Assembly: GCA_052143655.1 (NCBI GenBank)
Contig: JBKQSL010000254.1
Span: 1-11,737, forward strand
DNA: 11,737 nt
Direction of reading: 5' to 3'
DNA from: CAVSUR01 sp052143655
GTDB taxonomy: Bacteria > Actinomycetota > Actinomycetes > Streptosporangiales > Streptosporangiaceae
The notes under the pieces were generated by a model that searched no databases, was not told where the DNA came from, and saw nothing but the letters and a program-made list of their open reading frames with translations. Position numbers and translations under genes: made by a program. How positions within the stretch are numbered: the stretch's first letter is position 1; each line of letters opens with the position of its first letter. Positions 1 through 7,956 of this stretch are shown here, piece by piece.

Positions 1-840
1 GCTCCGGCCCGTCCGGGCCTGGCTGCCCGCCCCGCGGCGATCCGGACTGGCCTGCCGCTGACCGCCGGGCTGCGGTCGGCGGCCAGCCGCCGCGCGCCCG
101 TGGTCGCCGACACCGGCGCGGCGCTGCGGTCCAAGGCAGGACTGGCTGCTCCCGCGCAGAGCGCGACGATGGGCGCGGCCAGGGCCACCAAGCAGGCCGC
201 TGCCTGGCGCTTGCTGCGGTCCCTGGCCCGGCGCAGGCGGCCCGCCGGCAAGTGCGCCACCGTGGCCTGCCGGGCCGGGCTGCCTGCCGCCCGGGAGCTG
301 ACCGGCAGCCAGCGGGCGCAGATCCGGGATTACTTCTGCGGCCCGGCCACCGTGTCGGAGATGCTCGCCCAGCTGGGCCGGAAGGTCGGCCAGCTGAAGA
401 CCGCCCAGGAGCTGGGCACCACGGCGAGCGGCACCGACTGGTCGAACGCCTCCGGCTACCCGGTGCCCCGGGTGCTGAATGCCAACCAGCACCGCAACGA
501 TTACGTCGCGGTATCGCTGCCCTGGTCGCCGACCGCGAAGCAGACCAGGACCTTCGAAGTGGACCTGGTCACCGACCTTAATCATGATGGCGGCGTGCCG
601 CTGGCCGGAAATGCCTACGAAGTGGCAGGAGGCCCGCATCTGGTCGGTAACCCGCCGGATCAGACAATCTTCCACTGGTTCGATATCCGGGGCTATTCTG
701 CCTCCGGTGCCATAACGGATTACGAGGACTCGGTGCATGGCGCTTCCAGCATCGGCTGGGCGACCGGCGTGCCCGCCTACTCGTCGCTGCCGTCGGCCAC
801 CATTGCCGCGATTGTCGGTGCCCGCGGCTACGTCTGGTAA
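1..840 (+). CDS. C39-like secreted cysteine peptidase, 5' partial
   Basis: This frame is open from the first base of the window. The only usual start codon near the left end is GTG at 100, which has no clear ribosome binding site and gives no signal peptide, so the gene probably begins upstream. The conserved part begins near base 310 with a papain-like Peptidase_C39_2 pattern. The nucleophile Cys lies in YFCGPAT (codon 337-339), preceded by a Gln-containing stretch (SQRAQIRDY) that could supply the oxyanion residue. The His is in IFHWFDIRGY (codon 673-675) and the Asp in DYEDSVHG (codon 727-729). Family members are exported or surface proteases acting on peptides or wall proteins; the substrate here is unknown. 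The Ala/Arg-rich N-terminal part looks unstructured. The next gene starts 4 nt after the stop, so the two are probably cotranscribed. The fold call is fairly firm; activity is inferred. Confidence 0.72.
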   Translation, partial: APARPGLAARPAAIRTGLPLTAGLRSAASRRAPVVADTGAALRSKAGLAAPAQSATMGAARATKQAAAWRLLRSLARRRRPAGKCATVACRAGLPAARELTGSQRAQIRDYFCGPATVSEMLAQLGRKVGQLKTAQELGTTASGTDWSNASGYPVPRVLNANQHRNDYVAVSLPWSPTAKQTRTFEVDLVTDLNHDGGVPLAGNAYEVAGGPHLVGNPPDQTIFHWFDIRGYSASGAITDYEDSVHGASSIGWATGVPAYSSLPSATIAAIVGARGYVW

Positions 841-844
841 GACG

Positions 845-2152
845 GTGAGTGCTGGCAGCCGGGCCGGCCGGGCCGCTGAAGGCCGGGCGGCTGAAGGCCG
901 GGCGGCTGGGTCGCGGGCCGGTGGCAGCCGGGCGGTCGGCGGAGTGGCCGGGGCCGTGTCGGCCGCGGTCCTGGCGCTGGGCCTGGCCGCCTGCAGCGCC
1001 GCCGCCGCCGGATCGCACCCAGCTGGATTGAACCCAGCCGCATCACGCCGAGCCGTGTCGCCCGCGGCCGGGCCGCGAGCCCCGGGGCTGCGGTACCGGC
1101 CTGCGGCGGCGTTCTGCCCCGGACGCGCCGGTCCCGCGCTGCGGGCCGACCTGGGCCGTGCCGTTCCGCGGTCGCTGCGCGGCGAGGTCGTGCCGCTGGG
1201 CACCTCAGCCTCCGGCCGGGAGGCCTACGTGTCGGCGTGGTCACCGGCGTTCTCCGGGGTGGCCGAACTGGACCTGGCCAGCGGGCGGCTGCGGCCGATC
1301 ACCCGGTTCCCGGACCCGGCCACCGACCAGGCCGACGGTACGGCCGACGGGCACTGGCTGGTCTGGGCGCAGACGTACTCGCTGGCCTCGCTCGATGGCT
1401 TCACCATGTACGCGTGGGACGCCGCCGGCGGGCGGCTGCGCCGGATCGGCCACTCGCTCGAGGGTCCTGGCGGCGTGCCGTGGCCCAGCCCGTGGCACCC
1501 GCCCGCGGTGAGCGGTCACTTCGCGGCGTGGGCCCAGGGATACGGTCCTGGCGGCCTGGTGCAGATCCGGCTGGCGGACCTGGCGGCCGGCCGGGTCACG
1601 GTGATCCGGCGCGGTCACGTCCAGCCGCCGTTCTTCGACGGCGGGCTGGTCGTCTGGCCGGAATCCGACCGGCCCGGCACGCAGACGACGCTGCATGCCT
1701 ACCGGCTGGCGACCGGCCGGCTGGTGCCGCTGCCGCCGGTGCTGCGGGCCGTGCATGGCACCGAGTTCGTGGCCACCGACGGGACCCGCACCGCCTACCT
1801 CAGCCCCGGCCTGACCCGGCTGTACTATTCCCCGTCGCCCCGGCAGCCGGCCCGGGCGGTGCTGACCCTCCCGGCCGGGACAAGTTTTTCCGGGCTGTCG
1901 CTGGCGCCCGGGTCGCTGGCCTGGACCACCACCCGGGCCACCTACCTGGCCAGCACCCGGACCGGCAGCTACGTTCAGGTCACGCCGCGCAACGGGTATG
2001 CCACCGGGACCGGGCCAGTCGTGCTGATCTCCGGACCGCCGGGCGGCGAGGGACCGCATCCGGTGCTCGCGCTGCACGTGGTGCGGCCCGGCGCGATCAG
2101 CTGGCCGCCCTGCGCCGGGGTCGGCGGGCACTGGCACAATCGGCGGCCGTAG
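845..2152 (+). CDS. Putative lipoprotein with beta-propeller-like repeats
   Basis: The chosen start is GTG at 845, which lies 4 nt after the upstream stop. It gives an Arg-rich n-region, a hydrophobic stretch (AVSAAVLALG) and a lipobox LAAC with Cys at codon 992-994 (residue 50). This predicts a lipid-anchored exported protein of 435 residues. The n-region is long because of a 15-bp tandem duplication (RAAEG twice). A later GTG at 944 would remove all positive charge before the hydrophobic core. The mature part has repeated short blocks of the type 'LDLASGRLRPI', 'YRLATGRLVPL' and 'GGLVVWPESD', resembling blades of TolB/WD40-like propellers. I do not recognise a specific family or ligand. The ribosome binding site is weak (GGTAAGA), consistent with translational coupling to the C39-like peptidase gene. 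It may act as a surface sensor or scaffold, which is speculation. Confidence 0.75.
   Translation: MSAGSRAGRAAEGRAAEGRAAGSRAGGSRAVGGVAGAVSAAVLALGLAACSAAAAGSHPAGLNPAASRRAVSPAAGPRAPGLRYRPAAAFCPGRAGPALRADLGRAVPRSLRGEVVPLGTSASGREAYVSAWSPAFSGVAELDLASGRLRPITRFPDPATDQADGTADGHWLVWAQTYSLASLDGFTMYAWDAAGGRLRRIGHSLEGPGGVPWPSPWHPPAVSGHFAAWAQGYGPGGLVQIRLADLAAGRVTVIRRGHVQPPFFDGGLVVWPESDRPGTQTTLHAYRLATGRLVPLPPVLRAVHGTEFVATDGTRTAYLSPGLTRLYYSPSPRQPARAVLTLPAGTSFSGLSLAPGSLAWTTTRATYLASTRTGSYVQVTPRNGYATGTGPVVLISGPPGGEGPHPVLALHVVRPGAISWPPCAGVGGHWHNRRP
875..904 (+). repeat. 15-bp perfect tandem duplication in signal-peptide region
   Basis: The 15-mer GCTGAAGGCCGGGCG occurs at 875-889 and again at 890-904. In frame it lengthens the Arg/Ala-rich n-region of the lipoprotein by one RAAEG unit. 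This looks like replication slippage and should not change the reading frame. Confidence 0.85.
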
Positions 2153-2183
2153 GCAGGCCGCCGGGCCGGGAGGGAGCCAGGAA

Positions 2184-2828
2184 ATGACGTTCCAGGGCTG
2201 GCCGGAGGAGGCTCTTGACTTCTACGAGGGCCTGGCGGCGGACAACTCCAAGTCCTACTGGACCGCGCACAGGCAGGTCTACGAGGCCTGCGTGCTCGCG
2301 CCCATGACCGACCTGGTGGCGGACCTGGCGCCGCAGTTCGGGCCCGGGAAGATCTTCCGGCCGTACCGCGACGTCCGGTTCAGCAAGGACAAGTCGCCGT
2401 ACCGGACCGAGATCGGCGCGGTGATCGGCGACGGGTACGTCCGCCTGTCCGCGGACGGGCTGGCCGCGGGCAACGGCATGTACATGATGTCGGCCGATCA
2501 GCTGAGCCGGTACCGGCAGGCGGTGGCGCAGGAACAGTCCGGCGCGGAACTCGCCGCCGTGATCGGCGCGGTCGAGGGGGAGCAGATCGCGGTGCGCGGC
2601 CGGGAAGAGCTGAAGACCGCGCCGCGCGGCTACCCGGCCGACCACCAGCGGATCGGGCTGCTGCGGTGCAAGGGCCTGATCGCCTGGCGCGAGTGGCCGG
2701 CCGGCCCGTGGCTGGGCACCGCCGAGCCCAGCGCGCGGATCGCGCGCTTCCTGACCGTCACCCAGCCGTTCGCCGACTGGCTGCGCACCCACGTGGGACC
2801 GCCGCAGGACGCCCCGGCCCGCCGGTAG
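2184..2828 (+). CDS. DUF2461 family protein (TIGR02453-like)
   Basis: ATG at 2184 follows a good Shine-Dalgarno region (GGGAGGGAG at 2168-2176, 7 nt spacing). The 214-residue product has the typical DUF2461 layout. An N-terminal FxGW...ALDFYEGLAADNSK block is followed by 'FW/YW..H+..YE' (YWTAHRQVYEA), then a highly conserved 'FRPYRDVRFSKDKSPYRT' core near residues 58-75 and a glycine-rich strand region (GDGYVRLSADG). Length matches the family (about 210-230 residues). The biochemical function of the family is not established; no export signal is visible, so it is expected in the cytoplasm. It sits 31 nt after the lipoprotein gene and is probably the last gene of that run. The family call is firm; the role is unknown. 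Confidence 0.88.
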   Translation: MTFQGWPEEALDFYEGLAADNSKSYWTAHRQVYEACVLAPMTDLVADLAPQFGPGKIFRPYRDVRFSKDKSPYRTEIGAVIGDGYVRLSADGLAAGNGMYMMSADQLSRYRQAVAQEQSGAELAAVIGAVEGEQIAVRGREELKTAPRGYPADHQRIGLLRCKGLIAWREWPAGPWLGTAEPSARIARFLTVTQPFADWLRTHVGPPQDAPARR

Positions 2829-2835
2829 CGGCCCA

Positions 2836-2875
2836 CGGCAGCAGCCACGCTGCCGGGCGCCCGCCGGTGCCGGCG
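2836..2875. terminator. Two hairpins between convergent genes, probable bidirectional terminator
   Basis: A perfect 7-bp stem CGGCAGC/GCTGCCG (2836-2842 with 2849-2855, 6-nt loop) is followed by a 5-bp stem CGCCG/CGGCG (2862-2866 with 2871-2875, 4-nt loop). The second abuts the zur stop codon. Neither has a T-tract, as is common for actinobacterial terminators. The position between the ends of two convergent genes supports the call. Confidence 0.5.
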
Positions 2876-3391
2876 CTATGACCGCGCCCGGGCCGGGCCG
2901 GGATCCGCCGTGCCCGTGCCCGCGCCCGCCGTGCCCGTTTCGGCCGTGCCCGCGTCCGCCCGGCAGTCCGGGCACACGCCGAACAGCTCCACCGTGTGAC
3001 CCACGTCAGCGAATCCGGCTGCTGCCGCCACCTGCTCGGCCCACCGCTCGACCGCCCGGCCTTCCACCTCCACGCTGTGCCCGCAGACCCGGCAGGTGAG
3101 GTGATGGTGGTGCGCGTCGCTGCGGCACCGCCGGTACAGGGTCTCGCCGCTGGCGTCCCTGATGGCGTCGACCCGGCCGTCCTCGCTGAGCACTTGCAGG
3201 TGCCGGTACACGGTGGTCAGCCCGACGTGCTCGCCCTGGCGGCGCAGCTCGGCATGGATCTGCTGGGCGCTGCAGAATCCCGGCAGGCCGTCCAGCACCG
3301 CGGACAGCGCCTCGGCCTGACGCGTCCCGCGGACCCGGGTGCCGCGGCCGCCCGAGCTGCCGGCTGGCCGGGAGGTAGTCACGCGATTCAC
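2876..3391 (-). CDS. zur: Zinc uptake regulator Zur (Fur family)
   Basis: The 171-residue product has a Fur-family winged helix at about residues 25-85, including the recognition-helix signature GLTTVYRHLQVL. The dimerisation/metal domain follows, with C90, the HHHH run at 94-97 in AHHHHLTCRVCG, H132, and two CxxC pairs (C100/C103 and C140/C143) expected to hold structural zinc. The block VEVEGRAVERWAE and the ending HTVELFGVCPDC match actinobacterial Zur rather than FurA or Nur. In zinc-replete cells Zur-Zn represses zinc uptake and alternative ribosomal protein genes. The start is GTG at 3391; an in-frame GTG at 3382-3380 is a plausible alternative because a -10-like TAGCGT lies about 7 nt before it. 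An Ala/Gly/Thr-rich tail of about 25 residues after the last CxxC looks disordered. No zinc transporter gene is adjacent. I saw no AT-rich Zur box nearby. Confidence 0.92.
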   Translation of the reverse strand: MNRVTTSRPAGSSGGRGTRVRGTRQAEALSAVLDGLPGFCSAQQIHAELRRQGEHVGLTTVYRHLQVLSEDGRVDAIRDASGETLYRRCRSDAHHHHLTCRVCGHSVEVEGRAVERWAEQVAAAAGFADVGHTVELFGVCPDCRADAGTAETGTAGAGTGTADPGPARARS

Positions 3392-3462
3392 GCTAGCAGT
3401 TCCGCCCCGGTCTTCCGCTGGCCCGCGGCCGGCCCCGGCCAGCGGGCGGCCACCGCGGGTCC

Positions 3463-3494
3463 GGGCCAGTGCAGGTCAGGCGGGCCAGTGCAGG
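3463..3494. repeat. 13-bp direct repeat in divergent zur/yyaL-like spacer
   Basis: GGGCCAGTGCAGG occurs at 3463-3475 and at 3482-3494, a spacing of 19 bp. The copies lie in the 157-bp spacer between the divergent zur and thioredoxin-domain genes. They could be paired regulator sites or simply a duplication. The spacing is close to two helical turns. No known operator consensus was recognised. Confidence 0.6.
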
Positions 3495-3548
3495 CCGGGC
3501 CGCCGGGGCGGGCGCGGGCCGCCGCCCGGGGCACGCGAGGATGAGGAC

Positions 3549-5600
<2,052 letters not shown>

Positions 5601-5831
5601 GGTGCCGGCCCTGCGTGAGCAGGTAAAATTTTGGGTAACGGGGGGCTTAGCGATACTCAACAGCCGGCCTAAACCGGGTCACCGGCCGGGTCGCGGTATG
5701 GACGCCCGAGTTCTGCTGATGCATGGTGGAACGGTCGCCGCCCGCCGCCGGGGCCGCGGGAGCCGGGCAGGCACGGTCGGTGCCGGGAACAGGCAGAGCG
5801 GGCCAGGCCCGCGGGAACAGGGGGTATGCGG
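5601..5831 (+). promoter_or_regulatory. Structured 5' leader of the NlpC/P60 gene, riboswitch-like candidate
   Basis: This gene-free stretch opens with an AT-rich pocket holding TAAAAT (5624-5629), a possible -10 without a convincing -35. It is followed by a near-perfect stem pairing 5631-5640 with 5651-5660 (nine pairs including one G-T wobble, one A-A mismatch). Next, CCTAAACCG (5668-5676) can pair with CGGTATGG (5694-5701). The UAA/AU internal loop between ACCG/CGGU and CC/GG reproduces the 11-nt GNRA tetraloop receptor, a motif also used in c-di-GMP-I (GEMM) riboswitches. GGGTAACGGGGG (5633-5644) also recalls part of c-di-AMP (ydaO) leaders of actinobacterial wall-hydrolase genes, but the ydaO 3' hallmark (CCGAACCCGACAGCTAAC-like) is absent. 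I therefore call a structured leader of undetermined class. Confidence 0.4.
5784..5821. repeat. Hairpin flanked by 10-bp direct repeats at the ribosome binding site
   Basis: CGGGAACAGG occurs at 5784-5793 and 5812-5821. Between them lies a perfect 7-bp inverted repeat GCGGGCC-A-GGCCCGC (5798-5812). The second repeat copy runs into the Shine-Dalgarno AGGGGG (5819-5824). The hairpin therefore ends only a few nucleotides before the ribosome binding site and could affect translation initiation of the NlpC/P60 gene. Confidence 0.6.
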
Positions 5832-7043
5832 ATGCGGAGCTGGGCGCGCTGGCCGGCGGCAGCCGGGCTCTGCCTGGGCATGGTGGCCGCCGCCAGTCCT
5901 GCCCTGGCCGCCAGCCGCCAGCCGGCCGCAGGTTCCGGGCTCGTCCCCCGCGTCACGGCCGCGAGCGCCGTGCGCCTCGCCCGGCTGGGCAAGCTCCGCC
6001 CGGCCGACATTCTGGTGGTGGCGCCGAAAGCGCTGCCCGCCGGTACCGCGGCCCGGCTGTCGCGGCTGCCGGGCGTGACCGCCGCGCAGGCCGCTGACGC
6101 CGCCCGGATCCGGGTGAACGGCACGTTCATCGCGATGCTCGGCGTGGACCCCGCCGCGTTCCGGGCCTTCGCCTCGCGGCCGACGGCCCGGGCCACTGCG
6201 CTGTGGCAGAACGTCGCCGACGGCGGCATCGCCGTCTCCTACACGATGGGCCGCCAGGAAAAGATCCGCCCCGGCCGCAGCGTGCGGGTAGCGGGCGTGC
6301 GGACCGAGCGGCTGCGGGTCGGCGGCCTCGGCACAGTCGGCATCGCCGGAGTGGACGCCGTCGTCGCGGACCCGGTTGCCCGGTCACTGGGCATCCCGGC
6401 CCGCAACGCCGTCATCATCAGCGCGCCGCACGCCGACCTGAGCACGCTGATCGCGAAGATCAAGCACCTGCTGCCGCGGCACGCAGACGCCGTGCCACTG
6501 GTCGCGCAGCAGGCCACGACCGGCACCCCCGCCGCGGCGGGTGCGGCGGGCGCGGCAGGCGCCGCCGGGGCGGGCTCAGCCGGGATCGGCACGGCCGCCG
6601 GCGGCGCGGGCAACAGCGGTTCCGTACTCACCCGGGGCGAGCTGACCGGGTTCCTGGCCGCCGCGGAGAGCAGGGTCGGGATGCCGTATGTGTGGGGCGC
6701 GGCCGGCCCCCGCGCCTTCGACTGCTCCGGCCTGGTGCAGTGGTCGCTGGCCCAGGCGGGCGTGGTCATGCCGCGGGTCGCCGCGGCCCAGGCGCTCACC
6801 GGGCCGCGAGTCCCCGTGCGCGACCTGCAGCCGGGTGACCTGCTCTTCTACCACACCGACCCGACCGCGCCCGATTACATCTCGCACGTGGCGATCTACC
6901 TGGGCAACGGGATGATGGAGCAGGCCCCCGAGCCCGGCATGGACGTGCAGATCGTCCCGGCCGACGTCGGGAACGAGTTCGCCGGAGCGGTCCGCATCGA
7001 CCCGCGCCTGGCGGCCGAGGTCGCCGCCAGCCCGGTCGGCTGA
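5832..7043 (+). CDS. Secreted NlpC/P60 (C40) hydrolase with MacB-like N-terminal ectodomain
   Basis: ATG at 5832 is preferred over ATG at 5826 because the Shine-Dalgarno AGGGGG (5819-5824) is 7 nt from the former and 1 nt from the latter. The 403-residue product starts with a signal peptide (RSWARWPAAAG...ASPALA, cleavage near residue 26-27). Residues about 35-225 resemble the periplasmic/extracellular core domain of MacB/FtsX-type permeases: 'LPGVTAAQAADAARIRVNG', 'LGVDPAAFRAF', 'GGIAVSYTMG', 'RPGRSVRVAG'. An Ala/Gly linker (about 230-262) leads to a C40 domain with MPYVWGAAGPRAFDCSGL (Cys at codon 6723-6725, residue 298) and ISHVAIYLGNG (His352). The third catalytic position, 12 residues after the His, is Gln364 (MMEQAP), where RipA-type enzymes have Glu and others His. 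Such enzymes cut D-Glu-DAP bonds in peptidoglycan stem peptides. The C40 call is firm; the N-domain identity is inferred. Confidence 0.88.
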   Translation: MRSWARWPAAAGLCLGMVAAASPALAASRQPAAGSGLVPRVTAASAVRLARLGKLRPADILVVAPKALPAGTAARLSRLPGVTAAQAADAARIRVNGTFIAMLGVDPAAFRAFASRPTARATALWQNVADGGIAVSYTMGRQEKIRPGRSVRVAGVRTERLRVGGLGTVGIAGVDAVVADPVARSLGIPARNAVIISAPHADLSTLIAKIKHLLPRHADAVPLVAQQATTGTPAAAGAAGAAGAAGAGSAGIGTAAGGAGNSGSVLTRGELTGFLAAAESRVGMPYVWGAAGPRAFDCSGLVQWSLAQAGVVMPRVAAAQALTGPRVPVRDLQPGDLLFYHTDPTAPDYISHVAIYLGNGMMEQAPEPGMDVQIVPADVGNEFAGAVRIDPRLAAEVAASPVG

Positions 7044-7060
7044 TCCGCCCGCCGTCCGTT

Positions 7061-7154
7061 CTGCCCGGTCCGCTGCCCTGCCCTGCCCTGCCCTGCCCGC
7101 TGCCCTGCCCGGTCCGCTGCGCTGCCCGGTCGACCGCGCTGCCCGGTCGACCGC
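7061..7154. repeat. Short tandem repeats (CCCTG runs and a 17-bp duplication)
   Basis: After the NlpC/P60 stop there is a run of TGCCC pentamers (about 7074-7097), then variants of GCTGCCCGGTC. It ends with an exact 17-bp tandem duplication GCTGCCCGGTCGACCGC at 7121-7137 and 7138-7154. The stretch is not in any gene I support. It reads as slippage-prone spacer, although the GGTCGACC units are themselves palindromic. Confidence 0.8.
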
Positions 7155-7247
7155 TTCGGCTGGACGGCCGCCGGCAGCATGCTCTACCGCCCGCCACGGC
7201 AGGTTCTCGGCATGCAGCGACACGCGTGCAACGACAGCCGGTGCCGC

Positions 7248-7277
7248 TTGCCCGGGCGACCGCAGAAGTTGTAATCT
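7248..7277 (+). promoter_or_regulatory. Leaderless SigA/HrdB-type promoter
   Basis: TTGCCC (7248-7253) and TAATCT (7272-7277) are separated by 18 bp and match -35 and -10 elements. The expected transcription start is at or next to the A of the ATG at 7285. No Shine-Dalgarno sequence precedes that ATG, which fits a leaderless mRNA, a common situation in actinobacteria. Confidence 0.6.
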
Positions 7278-7285
7278 TCATTACA
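7270..7285. promoter_or_regulatory. Perfect palindrome over the -10 and start codon, putative operator
   Basis: TGTAAT-CTTC-ATTACA is a perfect 6-bp inverted repeat with a 4-bp spacer in otherwise very GC-rich DNA. It covers the -10 hexamer and ends on the A of the ATG, so a protein bound here would block transcription. The regulator is unknown; autoregulation by the downstream ribbon-helix-helix-like protein is one possibility. Confidence 0.55.
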
Positions 7286-7818
7286 TGAATACAGATGAGG
7301 ATTCAGTCGGCCCGGCCGACGCGCTCCGCGGATGGTTCACCGGGCGGCTGCCCGGTCACTGGTTCACTGGCCCGCCCGACGTGACGATCGACCGCGAGGA
7401 GATCACGGTCGTCGGCGTACTGCCCGACCCCGAGACAACGCCGGAGGCGGGCGAGGCGGAAGCCGCCGCGGCCGCCGAGGGGCGGAGCCGGCGGTTCCGC
7501 GAGGAAACCCGCCAGCACCGGATCGACATCGCCCGCGAGGCCGAGCACCGTTTCGGCCGCAAGGTCTCCTGGGGAGTGACCTGCGGCAGCCACACCATCA
7601 TGTTCACCACCTTCTCGGTGCCGGTGATGACCCGGCTGCGCCAGCGGGAGCGGCTGGTCCTCGACACGCTCGTGGACGCGGGCGTCGCGCGCAGCCGCAG
7701 CGACGCGCTGGCCTGGTGCGTGCGGCTGGTCGGCGAGCATGAGGAGGCGTGGCTGGCCGAACTGCGCGAGGCACTGCGCCGGGTCGAGCAGGTGCGCGCC
7801 GACGGCCCGCGGTCCTGA
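7285..7818 (+). CDS. Conserved actinobacterial protein with ribbon-helix-helix-like C-terminal part
   Basis: ATG at 7285 is chosen because it coincides with the predicted start of a leaderless transcript and because homology of the type 'WFTGRLPGHWFTGPPDVTIDREEI' starts soon after. The 177-residue product has a conserved N-terminal region (about 15-50) and an acidic/Ala linker. A basic helix follows (FREETRQHRIDIAREAEHRFGRKVSWG, 71-97, cited in two parts: 71-85 and 86-97). Then 'PVMTRLRQRERLVLDTLVD' (113-131) and 'GVARSRSDALAWCVRLV' (133-149) together look like the strand-helix-helix of RHH DNA-binding proteins. I know this as a widespread actinobacterial hypothetical protein without an assigned function. 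DNA binding is inferred. No signal peptide or membrane segment is seen. Its promoter overlaps a perfect palindrome, consistent with tight or autogenous control. Confidence 0.78.
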   Translation: MNTDEDSVGPADALRGWFTGRLPGHWFTGPPDVTIDREEITVVGVLPDPETTPEAGEAEAAAAAEGRSRRFREETRQHRIDIAREAEHRFGRKVSWGVTCGSHTIMFTTFSVPVMTRLRQRERLVLDTLVDAGVARSRSDALAWCVRLVGEHEEAWLAELREALRRVEQVRADGPRS

Positions 7819-7835
7819 CTGGCGCCCGGGGCGAA

Positions 7836-7855
7836 GCTGCCGCCGCGAGGGCAGC
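7836..7855 (+). terminator. Possible hairpin terminator after the 177-residue gene
   Basis: A 6-bp perfect stem GCTGCC/GGCAGC (7836-7841 with 7850-7855, 8-nt loop) begins 18 nt after the stop codon. There is no T-tract. Hairpins of this strength are frequent by chance at this GC content, so the support is mainly positional. Confidence 0.3.
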
Positions 7856-7956
7856 CGCCTCGGCGTGAGTTGAGCCGCACTGGTGACATCCTTGGATACG
7901 GTTCTAAGTGAGCCGCGGAGTGCCGGGGCGCCGGCACCAGCAAGGAAGGTCGCCGG

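Noticed and set aside
5601..5831. A confident ydaO (c-di-AMP) riboswitch
   Set aside because: The expected 3' element resembling CCGAACCCGACAGCTAAC is not present; only a partial GGGTAACGGGGG similarity remains, so only a structured leader is reported.
5602..6078. Plus-strand open frame across the leader into the hydrolase gene
   Set aside because: Composition is low-complexity, it overlaps the hydrolase in another frame, and no motif is recognisable; the leader is better explained as untranslated.
7061..7154. CRISPR-like array
   Set aside because: Repeat units are directly adjacent with no unique spacers; simple tandem repeats explain the pattern.
7857..7956. Promoter for the prenyltransferase gene (TTGAGC, TACGGT, GTGACA fragments)
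   Set aside because: No pair of -35/-10-like hexamers has acceptable spacing; too weak to report.
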